DNA of 64,000 bases from Roseihalotalea indica. Its GTDB lineage: Bacteria; Bacteroidota; Bacteroidia; Cytophagales; Cyclobacteriaceae. The notes beneath the pieces are model-generated. The model was not told the origin of the DNA. It did not search any database and worked only from the letters and a program-made list of their open reading frames with translations. The position numbers were made by a program, and so were the translations under genes. Shown here one piece after another: positions 28,351 to 36,982 of this stretch (the first letter of the stretch is position 1; every line of letters begins with the position of its first letter). Location: NCBI RefSeq assembly GCF_022458895.1, contig NZ_JAINFL010000013.1, positions 1 to 64,000 of the forward strand, in the 5' to 3' direction.

Positions 28351-29550
28351 ATGAACTTAATACCAATGACCTATTCTACAACCAACACTTTCCTAAAAAC
28401 AATTATAATTACTCTATGGCTGTTTTCAGGCCCGATGCATTCAGTCCTGGCTCAGTCTTCTGACTCCAGCAATCAGGTTGATTTGTTTACCTCCGGTGAG
28501 CAGGGATACGGGAGTTACCGTATTCCCGCCATACTCACTACCCCCAGCGGAACGCTGCTGGCCTTTTGTGAGGGACGAGAAGAAGCGGGAGATGCCGGAG
28601 ACATTGATCTCTTGCTCAAACGCTCTACCGATCAGGGAAAAACCTGGAGTGAACAGCAGGTAGTCTGGAACGATGGTGCCAACACCTGCGGCAATCCCTG
28701 CCCAGTGGTAGACGAAGAAACCGGCACCATCTGGCTGGTGATGACGCACAACCTGGGCGACGACGGTGAATCGGAGATTATCCGCAAAGAGGCAGAATCA
28801 ACCCGTACCGTTTGGGTTTGCTCCAGTGAGGATGATGGAAAGAGCTGGTCGGAGCCGAAAGAAATCACTAGCACGACCAAAGACCCTGAATGGGGATGGT
28901 ACGCTACCGGCCCGGGCGTAGGCATTCAGATCAAGCATGGGCCGCATAAGGGGCGCCTGGTCATTCCCAGCGATCATAGCTACGATGACCCCAACGGAAA
29001 AGTACGCAATGGCCCTTATGAATACGGTTCTCATGCCATTTACAGCGACGACCATGGGCAGACCTGGCAATTGGGCGGGGTGATCCGGCCAAAAGTCAAC
29101 GAATGCCAGATGGTGGAACTGGCCGACGGAAACGGTACGCTGATGATGGATATGCGCTCGTACTTCGGCCGTAACCGTCGCGCCCACGCGATAAGCTACG
29201 ATGGCGGCCAGACCTGGACTGATCCGGCCGATGCGGAAGCCTTGGTAGAACCCGTTTGTCAGGCCAGCATCCTTCGCTACCAGTGGCCGGAAGGCGATCA
29301 GAAAAGTAAGATCCTGTTCCTCAATCCGGCCAGTGCCGATAACGGGAAAAGACATAACCTCACGCTGCGGATGAGTTACGATGAAGGGAAAACCTGGCCG
29401 GGTATCCGCACCATCTTTCCCGGTCCTTCGGCTTACTCCAGTCTCACCAGACTTACTAATGGCAACATTGGACTGCTTTACGAAGCCGGGGAAGAGAGTG
29501 CTTACGAGAAAATCATTTTTCAGGTAGTAGAAGAAAGCATTTTTGAATGA
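28351..29550 (+). CDS. Exo-sialidase, GH33 (second copy)
   Basis: This is a 399-residue exported propeller with the signal ending near VLAQ; ATG 28366 is an alternative start. It has the YRIP variant of the FRIP motif (YGSYRIPAIL), AFCEGREEAGDAGDIDLLLKRS, and Asp boxes STDQGKTW, SEDDGKSW, SDDHGQTW and SYDEGKTW. VNECQMVELADGNGTLMMDMRS and GLLYEAGEE supply candidate active-site Glu, Arg and Tyr. It is related to the first sialidase but diverged, and may prefer another linkage or substituted sialic acid. It overlaps the next start by four bases (ATGA). Confidence 0.9.
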   Translation: MNLIPMTYSTTNTFLKTIIITLWLFSGPMHSVLAQSSDSSNQVDLFTSGEQGYGSYRIPAILTTPSGTLLAFCEGREEAGDAGDIDLLLKRSTDQGKTWSEQQVVWNDGANTCGNPCPVVDEETGTIWLVMTHNLGDDGESEIIRKEAESTRTVWVCSSEDDGKSWSEPKEITSTTKDPEWGWYATGPGVGIQIKHGPHKGRLVIPSDHSYDDPNGKVRNGPYEYGSHAIYSDDHGQTWQLGGVIRPKVNECQMVELADGNGTLMMDMRSYFGRNRRAHAISYDGGQTWTDPADAEALVEPVCQASILRYQWPEGDQKSKILFLNPASADNGKRHNLTLRMSYDEGKTWPGIRTIFPGPSAYSSLTRLTNGNIGLLYEAGEESAYEKIIFQVVEESIFE

Positions 29551-32204
29551 TACTGACGCGCTGGAAAGCTCATTTTTGCGTTTATAGCTGGTTGCTAATT
29601 TGCCTGTTGAGTACCGCTGCCTGGAGCCAGGATGATGTTCTGCAGTGGGAGAAAGTGCCCGATTTACCCCCGGCACCCGGAGAAACTACCCAGGCCGGAT
29701 TAGCCGGAGCCTTTGCCGGAATTCATCAGGATGTGATGATCGTGGCCGGTGGAGCGAACTTCCCTGATCAGCTACCTTGGGAAGGTGGACAGAAAAAATG
29801 GTGGCAAACGATTTATGTGTTGGAAAAGTCGGGTGAGGGGCAGTATCAATGGAAAGATAATATCACTCAAACCTTGCCGCAGCCTTTGGCTTACGGGGTA
29901 TCGGTGTCTCTGCCGGAAGGTGTGTTATGTATTGGTGGTAATAACCAGCAGGGAAACTCAGATCAGGTTTTTCTGCTAGCCTGGAATCCGGATTCTCAGT
30001 CGGTAGACTATGAGGAATATTCCCGCTTGCCCAATGGTTTTCAGACGGATGCCGGTGCCCGAATGGGTCAGCAGGTGTGGGTACACGGAGTGCAGAACGG
30101 GAAGAATCAGTTGCTTTCTCTGGACCTGACAACCCGACAATGGTCGGTAGGGCCAGGATGTCCGGGACCGGTGCGCATGTTCTCCGTAGCGGCCGCTCAG
30201 AGTAACGGAAATACCGAATGCCTGTACCTGTTTGGAGGGCGGCATCAAACGCCCGATAGCGCATCTATTCTGAAAGATGCTTATGTGTTTAATCCCGCGC
30301 AGCAGCAGTGGAGCCTGATTGGGAATATTACCACCGGCCAGCGCTCGGATATTTCCGTCATGGCTGGTTCGGCCATTGCTACCGGAGCTAACAATATTCT
30401 GTTGCTGGGAGGTGATGCCGGAGATCGGTTTCTGGAAAGATTTGCGCTCGAGAAGAAAATCGCCCAGGCCCAGGACTCGGTCAGCAGAACAGCGCTTCAG
30501 CAACAGTTAACCGAGGAGTTTGTCCGCCATCCGGGGTTTAGCCGGGAAGTGCTGAAGTTTCATACGGTTACCAATACCTTTTCCCCACAGCCTCATTTTC
30601 CCGGTCTGCTTCCCGTCACGACCAAGGCGTTAACCTGGAACCAAAACCTTTTTCTGGTCAGCGGGGAGATCAAACCCGGCATCCGAACTTCAGAAGTCTG
30701 GACAGCAGCGTTGCCTCTGCAGGTGAAAATATTCGGCTGGCTGAATTACCTGGTGCTGCTATTGTATTTTGGAGTGCTGATCCTCATCGGGGTTTATTTT
30801 TCCCGTCGGCAGCAATCCACGGCTGATTATTTTAAAGGGGGCAATCGTATTCCCTGGTGGGCGGCCGGACTGAGCCTTTTCGGCACCAGCCTGAGTGCGA
30901 TTACCTTCATGGCGATTCCCGCCAAAACCTATGCTACCGACTGGGCCTACTTTTTCCTGCAAATGACTCCCTTGCTCACGGCACCCATCATCGTGGGTCT
31001 ATATATCCCGTTCTTCAGGCGGTTGAATGTCAATACTGCGTATGAGTATCTGGAGAAAAGATTCAACTATCTTACTCGGGTATTGGGTAGTCTGTCATTC
31101 ATCATTTTCCAGATCGGTCGGGTAGGCATTGTGTTGTATCTTCCCTCGCTGGCCCTGCATATGGTGACTGACATCAATATCGCCTTCTGTATTCTGGCAA
31201 TGGGTATCATCAGTATTATTTATACCATGATCGGCGGTATTGAGGCCGTGATCTGGACGGATGTAGTACAGGTAGTGGTATTATTAGGCGGTGCTATTCT
31301 GTGCCTGTTACTCATTGTTTTCCGTACCGATGGAGGCTTGCCCGCTTTTGGTGAGATTGCCAGCCAGAATAATAAGATAAACATCTTCAATTTTGCCCTT
31401 GACTTTCGGGCACCCACTTTCTGGGTGGTGGTACTGGGTGGCTTTTTTGCAAATCTGATTTCCAGCGGCAGTGATCAGACCATGGTACAACGCTACCTGA
31501 CCACCAAAGATGAAGCCGGGGCCGCTCGCAGTGCCTGGACTTTTGCCTGGATGGCAATCCCGGCTACGCTGATCTTCTTTGGCCTAGGGACTGCTTTGTT
31601 CGTTTTCTACCAGCAGCACCCTGGCCAGTTAAGTGCTGAATTAGAAATGAACGATGCCATTTTGCCCTGGTTCATCATCAATGAGCTTCCGGCCGGTGTT
31701 TCCGGACTGATTATTGCCGGTCTGTTTTCGGCGGCTATGTCCAGCTTAAGCAGCAGTATGAACTCTGCCGCAACAGCTTTTACATCCGATTTCTATCAAC
31801 GTTTCCGTCAGGTCAATGATCAGCAGGAACTCATCGTTGCGCGCTGGGCTACCCTGGTTTTTGGCATTCTAGGAACTGGCTTTGCCCTGATGATGGCCTC
31901 CTGGAGCATCCAATCACTGTGGGATCAGTTTCAGTTATTTATTGGGCTGTTTGCCGGTGGACTGGGCGGGTTGTTTTTACTGGGCATCACTACCCGCAGA
32001 GCCAACGGGATCGGGGCGGTGATCGGCCTCATTCTCAGTGGAGTGATACAGTACTACCTCACCCGGTACACTTCCCTGAACGTGCTGCTGTTCACGATGA
32101 CGGGCTTTGTTTCCTGCTTTGTGTTCAGCTACCTGTTCAGCCTGCTTTTTCCTGCGTATTCCAAAAATCTGAAAGGTCTTACTATTCATACCTTATACCA
32201 GTAG
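29547..32204 (+). CDS. Fusion of kelch N-acetylneuraminate mutarotase and sodium/solute symporter
   Basis: This is an 885-residue two-domain protein. After a signal (ending near AAWSQ) the first about 390 residues form a kelch propeller of the cyclically permuted NanM mutarotase type (GLAGAFAGIHQDVMIVAGGANFPD, LCIGGNNQQ, LYLFGGRHQ, ILLLGGDAGD). From about 395 a sodium/solute symporter follows with 13 or so membrane spans, starting FGWLNYLVLLLYFGVLI and with the TM8 sodium-site region SAAMSSLSSSMNSA. The propeller would lie in the periplasm at the mouth of the carrier, converting alpha-sialic acid released by the sialidases to the beta form and delivering it to Na-driven import. It is the last operon gene. 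Confidence 0.92.
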   Translation: MILTRWKAHFCVYSWLLICLLSTAAWSQDDVLQWEKVPDLPPAPGETTQAGLAGAFAGIHQDVMIVAGGANFPDQLPWEGGQKKWWQTIYVLEKSGEGQYQWKDNITQTLPQPLAYGVSVSLPEGVLCIGGNNQQGNSDQVFLLAWNPDSQSVDYEEYSRLPNGFQTDAGARMGQQVWVHGVQNGKNQLLSLDLTTRQWSVGPGCPGPVRMFSVAAAQSNGNTECLYLFGGRHQTPDSASILKDAYVFNPAQQQWSLIGNITTGQRSDISVMAGSAIATGANNILLLGGDAGDRFLERFALEKKIAQAQDSVSRTALQQQLTEEFVRHPGFSREVLKFHTVTNTFSPQPHFPGLLPVTTKALTWNQNLFLVSGEIKPGIRTSEVWTAALPLQVKIFGWLNYLVLLLYFGVLILIGVYFSRRQQSTADYFKGGNRIPWWAAGLSLFGTSLSAITFMAIPAKTYATDWAYFFLQMTPLLTAPIIVGLYIPFFRRLNVNTAYEYLEKRFNYLTRVLGSLSFIIFQIGRVGIVLYLPSLALHMVTDINIAFCILAMGIISIIYTMIGGIEAVIWTDVVQVVVLLGGAILCLLLIVFRTDGGLPAFGEIASQNNKINIFNFALDFRAPTFWVVVLGGFFANLISSGSDQTMVQRYLTTKDEAGAARSAWTFAWMAIPATLIFFGLGTALFVFYQQHPGQLSAELEMNDAILPWFIINELPAGVSGLIIAGLFSAAMSSLSSSMNSAATAFTSDFYQRFRQVNDQQELIVARWATLVFGILGTGFALMMASWSIQSLWDQFQLFIGLFAGGLGGLFLLGITTRRANGIGAVIGLILSGVIQYYLTRYTSLNVLLFTMTGFVSCFVFSYLFSLLFPAYSKNLKGLTIHTLYQ

Positions 32205-32650
32205 ATGGAAAGCAGCTTTCGTAAAGAATACTTGTGTGTTTCTGAAAGATCATTATCCGATCAAAGTGTAGTGTGTCCATCGTAGTCCACGCTTTATAAC
32301 ATGCAATTAACCCGCTAATAAAGTATGGTCACCTTCTTAGCAGCCTATTAATCATTCTGGTGCCTGTTCAGGATAAATCCTTGTTGAAGCATCCTAGCTA
32401 CACGGGTAAAAGACCTCAAATCACTGCCGGAAAAAACCGAGATCTATACCACGGTTTCTTTAGAAAATGCATTGGTATGGGCAGCATTTCTGTTAACGTG
32501 GGACAAAGTTTATTGGTACTTTTATAGAGGATTACTTATTAAGGCTGCTTTCCGCCCTATTGGGAGCATTTCTCTATACAGCAACTTTTCTGAATGCGCT
32601 TCGTTTTTTAATTAGAGAAAAATTATTTTTCATTTGATAATTAAAATGAT
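32205..32650. other. Intergenic region after the sialate operon
   Basis: No intact gene is present in these 446 bases. An open frame from about 32384 to 32636 without a start codon (reading TVSLENALVWAAFLLTWDKVYWYF) looks like a decayed membrane protein, but I cannot name it. A weak GAAAG/CTTTC inverted repeat lies just after the symporter stop. The last about 60 bases are very AT-rich and probably carry the toxin-antitoxin promoter. Confidence 0.4.
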
Positions 32651-33139
32651 ATGAGTATTTCTCCTAATCCGCTTACCGTCGGTGACCAGCAAATACCAGC
32701 GTACACAGCGGCTGATTCATGGACTTCGGAAAATTCTTTGCTCCGCCTGCAGAAGGTTACGGCTTTGCTGATGGACTTACCCAGTTATGATCTGAGCGAG
32801 ACGACTATTCCAGGAAGTACGCTGAAGTGGATCGTAGAAGCACTCTCGCCGCTGGGAATTAACCTGGTATCGGTGCTTCCAGTGAGTTCGGCAAGTTTGT
32901 ATCGCCAATACAAAAAAGAGGATATCGATACCTCATTAAAAGATCATTTAATTAGCTTGTTGCGTATTGTGGACCAAGGTTTACAAACTTGGGAAAACGA
33001 ACAGCAGTTGCAAGAGTGGCTTAACGCCCGTATAGAAAATCTGGGCAACCGAAGACCGATAGACCTCCTTCATTTAGAAACCGGGAGAAGGGAAGTGGAG
33101 CAAGCTCTGGCTCGAATTGAGTACGGCTTATACGGATGA
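32651..33139 (+). CDS. Xre/MbcA/ParS-type antitoxin
   Basis: This is a 162-residue antitoxin of the type paired with RES toxins. The N-terminal part is a divergent helix-turn-helix region, and the C-terminus has the toxin-binding DUF2384 pattern: LQEWLNARIENLGNRRPIDLL, then ETGRREVEQALARIEYGLYG. Its stop overlaps the toxin start (ATGA), as usual for these operons. It should neutralise the toxin and repress the shared promoter. Confidence 0.9.
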   Translation: MSISPNPLTVGDQQIPAYTAADSWTSENSLLRLQKVTALLMDLPSYDLSETTIPGSTLKWIVEALSPLGINLVSVLPVSSASLYRQYKKEDIDTSLKDHLISLLRIVDQGLQTWENEQQLQEWLNARIENLGNRRPIDLLHLETGRREVEQALARIEYGLYG

Positions 33140-33591
33140 AGAGCATCTATCGGATTGAACGGCAAACCTATGCACAACTGTGGCCATCCCAGGGGGCGTT
33201 GTACGGTGAAGGGCGCTGGAATCGCAAGGGTTTTTGGGTTATTTACTGTTCCGAAAGCGTAGCCCTGGCCAAACTGGAAACTTTGGCTAACTCCAAAAGC
33301 CTACCCAGTAGCCGGGTGCTACTGGAAATTGAGGTAGATGATAAGGCTCCTATCAAACGGATAGTACCCGCTGATTTGCCTGATAACTGGATGCAAGTGC
33401 CCTATCCCAAGGAGCTACATGTCCTCACCGAAAGGTGGCTACAAGACCAACAGTATGTAGGCTTACAGATTCCTTCCCGGCAAAGCCCTCAAGAGGATAA
33501 CTATTTACTTTATCCCCTTCATCCTCAATTTTCTCAGTGGGTGCGAGTGCTCCACCGCACTCCAATAGAGTTTGACCAGCGGCTTAAATGA
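33136..33591 (+). CDS. RES-domain toxin
   Basis: This is a 151-residue RES-fold protein. The conserved segments are IYRIER at the N-terminus, GEGRWNRKGFWVIYCSESVALAKLE in the middle, and IPSRQSPQEDNYLLYPLHPQF near the end, giving the Arg, Glu and Ser of the family. Characterised RES toxins deplete NAD by degrading it. It is translationally coupled to the antitoxin. The pair looks intact and is flanked by decayed genes. Confidence 0.9.
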   Translation: MKSIYRIERQTYAQLWPSQGALYGEGRWNRKGFWVIYCSESVALAKLETLANSKSLPSSRVLLEIEVDDKAPIKRIVPADLPDNWMQVPYPKELHVLTERWLQDQQYVGLQIPSRQSPQEDNYLLYPLHPQFSQWVRVLHRTPIEFDQRLK

Positions 33592-33663
33592 TTGCTGAGT
33601 AAAGAAATCAGGCGGTGCCTCCGTATTGTCGCCCTTTATACTAGCCAAGAATACTTCTTCCTG

Positions 33664-34617
33664 TTAGTCGTGTCCAGCTATATCCATACTTTTGCTGAAC
33701 AATTGCCTCTTAAAAGAATTTCGATACATTCTATAACTAGTGAATGCCATGATAGGGGCAACAAACCCTCCGAAGCCGGGCGCCCACTGGAAGGCGATTA
33801 ATGCAAAATGAAAGATTCGTAATCCCCATCGTAAACCCATATTGCGCATACGAGGTATATAAAGGCGAAAAGGAGCTACCAACTGAATGCGGTAGTAAAT
33901 AATAGCTGGTATCAAACCAATAATCGGTATTAGGCTAAATAGAAATGTAATAACCAATACCTTAAGCACCCGCCGGTCTATCCGCCCAATATACCTGGTA
34001 GCAAAACGATCATCCTGCATGAGCTCGTGTCCACATGTACCACAGGATTGATGTACGTGGTGTTCTTGAAAGCGGTTAGCACATACCGGACAACGTTTCT
34101 TTTCCACGAGCTTGTAAGCGTGTTCATCCCTATCACGAACTGGTTTTGCCTTGATCTGTCCGAAAAAGTCAATAGCACTGGGATTCTGATTTGATTGGTT
34201 ACAACTTTGACAGGCCAGTGCTGTGCTGTAAATAAGTTCATGGCAATTAGTACAAGCAATTTTCGCTTTCTCTTCTTTTGCTTCAGCCCGCCTCTTAAAC
34301 CAATACAGTAGCAGCAGTACAATTCCAGTGAGCACCAGAACCAAAACCGGATAGAGAAGTAGTACCAATGGACCAAAAAAAGCCCAGACATCTTCAGCAT
34401 AATACAAAAGTTTTTGCACCCCGAGATCATCATCTTCATCAGACTGATAGAGATTCTCTTTTGAGCGACGATTAAGGCCTGCAGCCCAAAAGGTAATAGC
34501 ACCAATAGCCAATGCAGGAATGACACTGACCCCCTCTGTATCCAATAAGTTCTGAGCTTGAGAAGCTAATGCAGGCTCAATAGCCCCGGACGTGCCCACA
34601 AAAGTAAGGGCTGACAT
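33664..34617 (-). CDS. Membrane protein with two zinc-ribbon-like modules
   Basis: This is a 317-residue protein I cannot assign to a known function. Two hydrophobic segments near the N-terminus (ALAIGAITFWAAGL and LVLLLYPVLVLVLTGIVLLLLYW) are followed by a cytoplasmic stretch with four Cys pairs: CTNC and CQSC, then CPVC and CGTC. Two further membrane segments follow (VLVITFLFSLIPIIGLIPAI and FALIAFQWAPGFGGFVAPI). The zinc ribbons suggest metal-stabilised protein contacts. It converges with the RES toxin gene, and its 5' end abuts a decayed kinase on the opposite strand. Confidence 0.75.
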   Translation of the reverse strand: MSALTFVGTSGAIEPALASQAQNLLDTEGVSVIPALAIGAITFWAAGLNRRSKENLYQSDEDDDLGVQKLLYYAEDVWAFFGPLVLLLYPVLVLVLTGIVLLLLYWFKRRAEAKEEKAKIACTNCHELIYSTALACQSCNQSNQNPSAIDFFGQIKAKPVRDRDEHAYKLVEKKRCPVCANRFQEHHVHQSCGTCGHELMQDDRFATRYIGRIDRRVLKVLVITFLFSLIPIIGLIPAIIYYRIQLVAPFRLYIPRMRNMGLRWGLRIFHFALIAFQWAPGFGGFVAPIMAFTSYRMYRNSFKRQLFSKSMDIAGHD

Positions 34618-34639
34618 GGCTGCTTTCGGATATTCTTCA

Positions 34640-35117
34640 AAATCTCGCAGGAATCAAACTGCCGAGCGCTTATCCTTCAAGGCGGTCATTGAAGAAGTGA
34701 AGGAGGATTTACGGACTGCTATAAAAACTGCTCAGACGCAAATCTACGAAGAATTGCAGGCAACGGATATACTATTCCCCAAAAGTAACCTCAGAAGCAT
34801 CCTCTATAATCTACTCAGCAATGCGATCAAATACCGGGACCCGAACCTGCCAGCCGAAGTGACAATCCCCTCCTACCCGGAAACGGAGATGATCATCTTG
34901 GAGGTGGAAGATAATGGATTAGGATTGAATCAAGAACAGCAAGCACAACTCTTTACAATGTTTAAGAGATTGCACACCCAAGGGGAAGGGACTGGCATCG
35001 GTTTGTATACTATCAAGCGGATCATTGAGAATCGTGGGGGAGCGGGTTGAGGTAAGTAGCCAGGAAGGAGTGGGTACAACATTTCGGATATACCTGCCTT
35101 ACCGGGATGGCCTCTAA
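34640..35117 (+). pseudogene. Histidine kinase, C-terminal remnant with frameshift
   Basis: The sequence covers only the end of a sensor kinase: SNLRSILYNLLSNAIKYRDP (ATPase N box), VEDNGLGLNQEQQAQLF (G1 box) and GEGTGIGLYTIKRIIENRGG (G2 box). The phospho-accepting His region is missing. After 35035 the frame is broken near GGGGGAGCGGGTT; in the next frame the natural ending continues (RVEVSSQEGVGTTFRIYLPYRDGL, stop at 35115). A truncated and frameshifted gene, not functional. Confidence 0.85.
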
Positions 35118-35405
35118 TATCGTATAGAACGCATCTACTAGGCGGCAAACTTCCTTCTACTACTGCCGATTTGACAGCTACATCTAGGATACAAATTAAA
35201 CAGAAACCTTCTTACTCAATACCTAACATAGTAAGTAGCTAAACATTTTAAAGTGGACAAAGGCTGTTCACGGGTTTTGCAGGATAGATAAGTATGAGTT
35301 TGGTCTTTAGTATTGAATTCTTACATGATATGGATCAAGACTTTTCATGAAAATGATGCCGTATGCACATACAAGAAGTGTAACTTTGCTTTATACTGAT
35401 AGCTG

Positions 35406-36308
35406 ATGGAGATTCGATATCTAAGACTGATCAAGGCCATTGTAGAAGAAGGGGGAATTACCCGGGCCATGGATAAGCTGCACTTGTCGCAGAGTGCACT
35501 AAGTTATCAGCTTAAGGAGGCAGAGCTTCAACTAGGAACGCAAATTTTCTATCGAAGAAATAAAAAGCTGATTCTAACTCCAGTTGGAAAAAAACTGTAT
35601 ACCACAGCGAACCGCGTGCTGATAGAACTTGATACGACCGAATCGGAAATTAAAAAACTTATTGATGGTGAAAATGGTACGATTCGTATCAGCACCGAGT
35701 GTTACACCAGCTATCATTGGCTGCCCTCGGTGCTGAAAAAGTTTAAAGGGGAGTTTCCCAATGTGGATGTGTCTATTGTTTTTGAGGCTACCCATCAGCC
35801 GTTGGAAAAGCTGGTGGAAGGTGAACTGGATCTGGCTATCACCAGTAATCCTGATTTGAGTAGCCATATAGAGTATATTGAGCTCTTTTCCGATGAAATG
35901 TTTGCGTTGGTTTCCTCAATTCATCCGTGGGCAGAAAGACCCTATGTAGAAGCGAAGGATTTTGAAGATGTAGAGCTCATTATTCATTCATTGCCTCTCG
36001 AAACGGTCTCTATCTTCAGGAACCTGCTTGTTCCTAAAGGCATACAGCCCAAAAAACTGATTACTCTCCCACTTACCGAAGCCTCTATCGAGCTGGTGAA
36101 GGCGAATATGGGGGTGATTGTGATGGCCAACTGGGCGTTGAAGCCTTATCTCAATGATGATATTAAAGCTGTAAAAATAACGCCAACCGGCTTCTTCCGG
36201 CAGCAGTATGCGGCTCGAATTCAGGACAGAGAATATCCAGTATATTTCGACTACTTTATAAAATTTCTTCGTCAGGAATTAGAGTACTACGCTGAAAAAG
36301 ACAATTGA
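35406..36308 (+). CDS. LysR-family regulator, MetR-like
   Basis: This is a 300-residue regulator. The N-terminal helix-turn-helix (GGITRAMDKLHLSQSALSYQLKEAE) is followed by the periplasmic-binding-like effector domain starting ISTECYTSYHWLPSVLKKF, which closely follows the MetR pattern in this segment. MetR-type regulators control methionine and sulfur genes and respond to homocysteine. It lies just upstream of the peroxiredoxin and sulfite reductase genes on the same strand, so it probably activates them. The 288 bases before it show no gene. Confidence 0.88.
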   Translation: MEIRYLRLIKAIVEEGGITRAMDKLHLSQSALSYQLKEAELQLGTQIFYRRNKKLILTPVGKKLYTTANRVLIELDTTESEIKKLIDGENGTIRISTECYTSYHWLPSVLKKFKGEFPNVDVSIVFEATHQPLEKLVEGELDLAITSNPDLSSHIEYIELFSDEMFALVSSIHPWAERPYVEAKDFEDVELIIHSLPLETVSIFRNLLVPKGIQPKKLITLPLTEASIELVKANMGVIVMANWALKPYLNDDIKAVKITPTGFFRQQYAARIQDREYPVYFDYFIKFLRQELEYYAEKDN

Positions 36309-36333
36309 ATTTTTACCAAAAATTATAGTAGCA

Positions 36334-36969
36334 ATGAGTTTAAAAATAGGCGACAACGCACCGGATTTTACGGCGAAAACTACAGCGGGCGAGATCGACT
36401 TTCATGCATGGCTGGGAGATAGCTGGGGAATCCTTTATTCACACCCTGCCGATTATACTCCGGTTTGTACGACCGAACTGGGTAGAACTGCTAAACTTAA
36501 CGAAGAGTTTGAAAAGAGAAACACTAAAGTAGTGGCGGTTAGTGTAGACGATCTGAAGTCGCACAGTGGCTGGATCAGCGATATTAATCAAACCCAGCAG
36601 TGTACCGTTAACTTCCCGCTGATTGCTGACCCTGACCGAAACGTTGCCAGTCTGTACGATATGATCCATGAAAATGCTTCGGATACCGTGACGGTACGGT
36701 CCGTTTTTTTTATCAGCCCGGATAAAAAGATTAAGGCTACCATTACCTATCCGGCTTCTACCGGGCGAAATTTCTATGAAATTCTTCGGGTCATTGATTC
36801 TTTGCAATTAACTGCCCAACATAGCGTGGCTACTCCAGCCGATTGGGAGAAAGGGCAGGATGTAGTGATTTCTCCTTCCATAAGAGACGAAGATATCCCT
36901 GCTAAATTCCCGAAAGGCCATACCAGGGTAACCTCGTATTTGCGGTATACGCCCCAGCCAACGAAGTAA
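36334..36969 (+). CDS. 1-Cys peroxiredoxin (Prx6-type)
   Basis: This is a 211-residue peroxidase. The peroxidatic Cys is in HPADYTPVCTTELG, and the long C-terminal domain typical of the Prx6 group is present (ASTGRNFYEILRVIDSLQLT, then GHTRVTSYLRYTP). It reduces peroxides and peroxynitrite in the cytoplasm. The gene starts 25 bases after the MetR-like gene and is followed by cysJ after 13 bases, so it seems part of one sulfur-assimilation operon. Confidence 0.94.
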   Translation: MSLKIGDNAPDFTAKTTAGEIDFHAWLGDSWGILYSHPADYTPVCTTELGRTAKLNEEFEKRNTKVVAVSVDDLKSHSGWISDINQTQQCTVNFPLIADPDRNVASLYDMIHENASDTVTVRSVFFISPDKKIKATITYPASTGRNFYEILRVIDSLQLTAQHSVATPADWEKGQDVVISPSIRDEDIPAKFPKGHTRVTSYLRYTPQPTK

Positions 36970-36982
36970 AGACTTGAAATTT

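Noticed and set aside
34592..34640. ATG at 34592 as start of an independent kinase gene
   Set aside because: Similarity to kinases begins only after about 34640, the kinase core is truncated, and this segment lies in the 5' end of the opposite-strand membrane protein gene.
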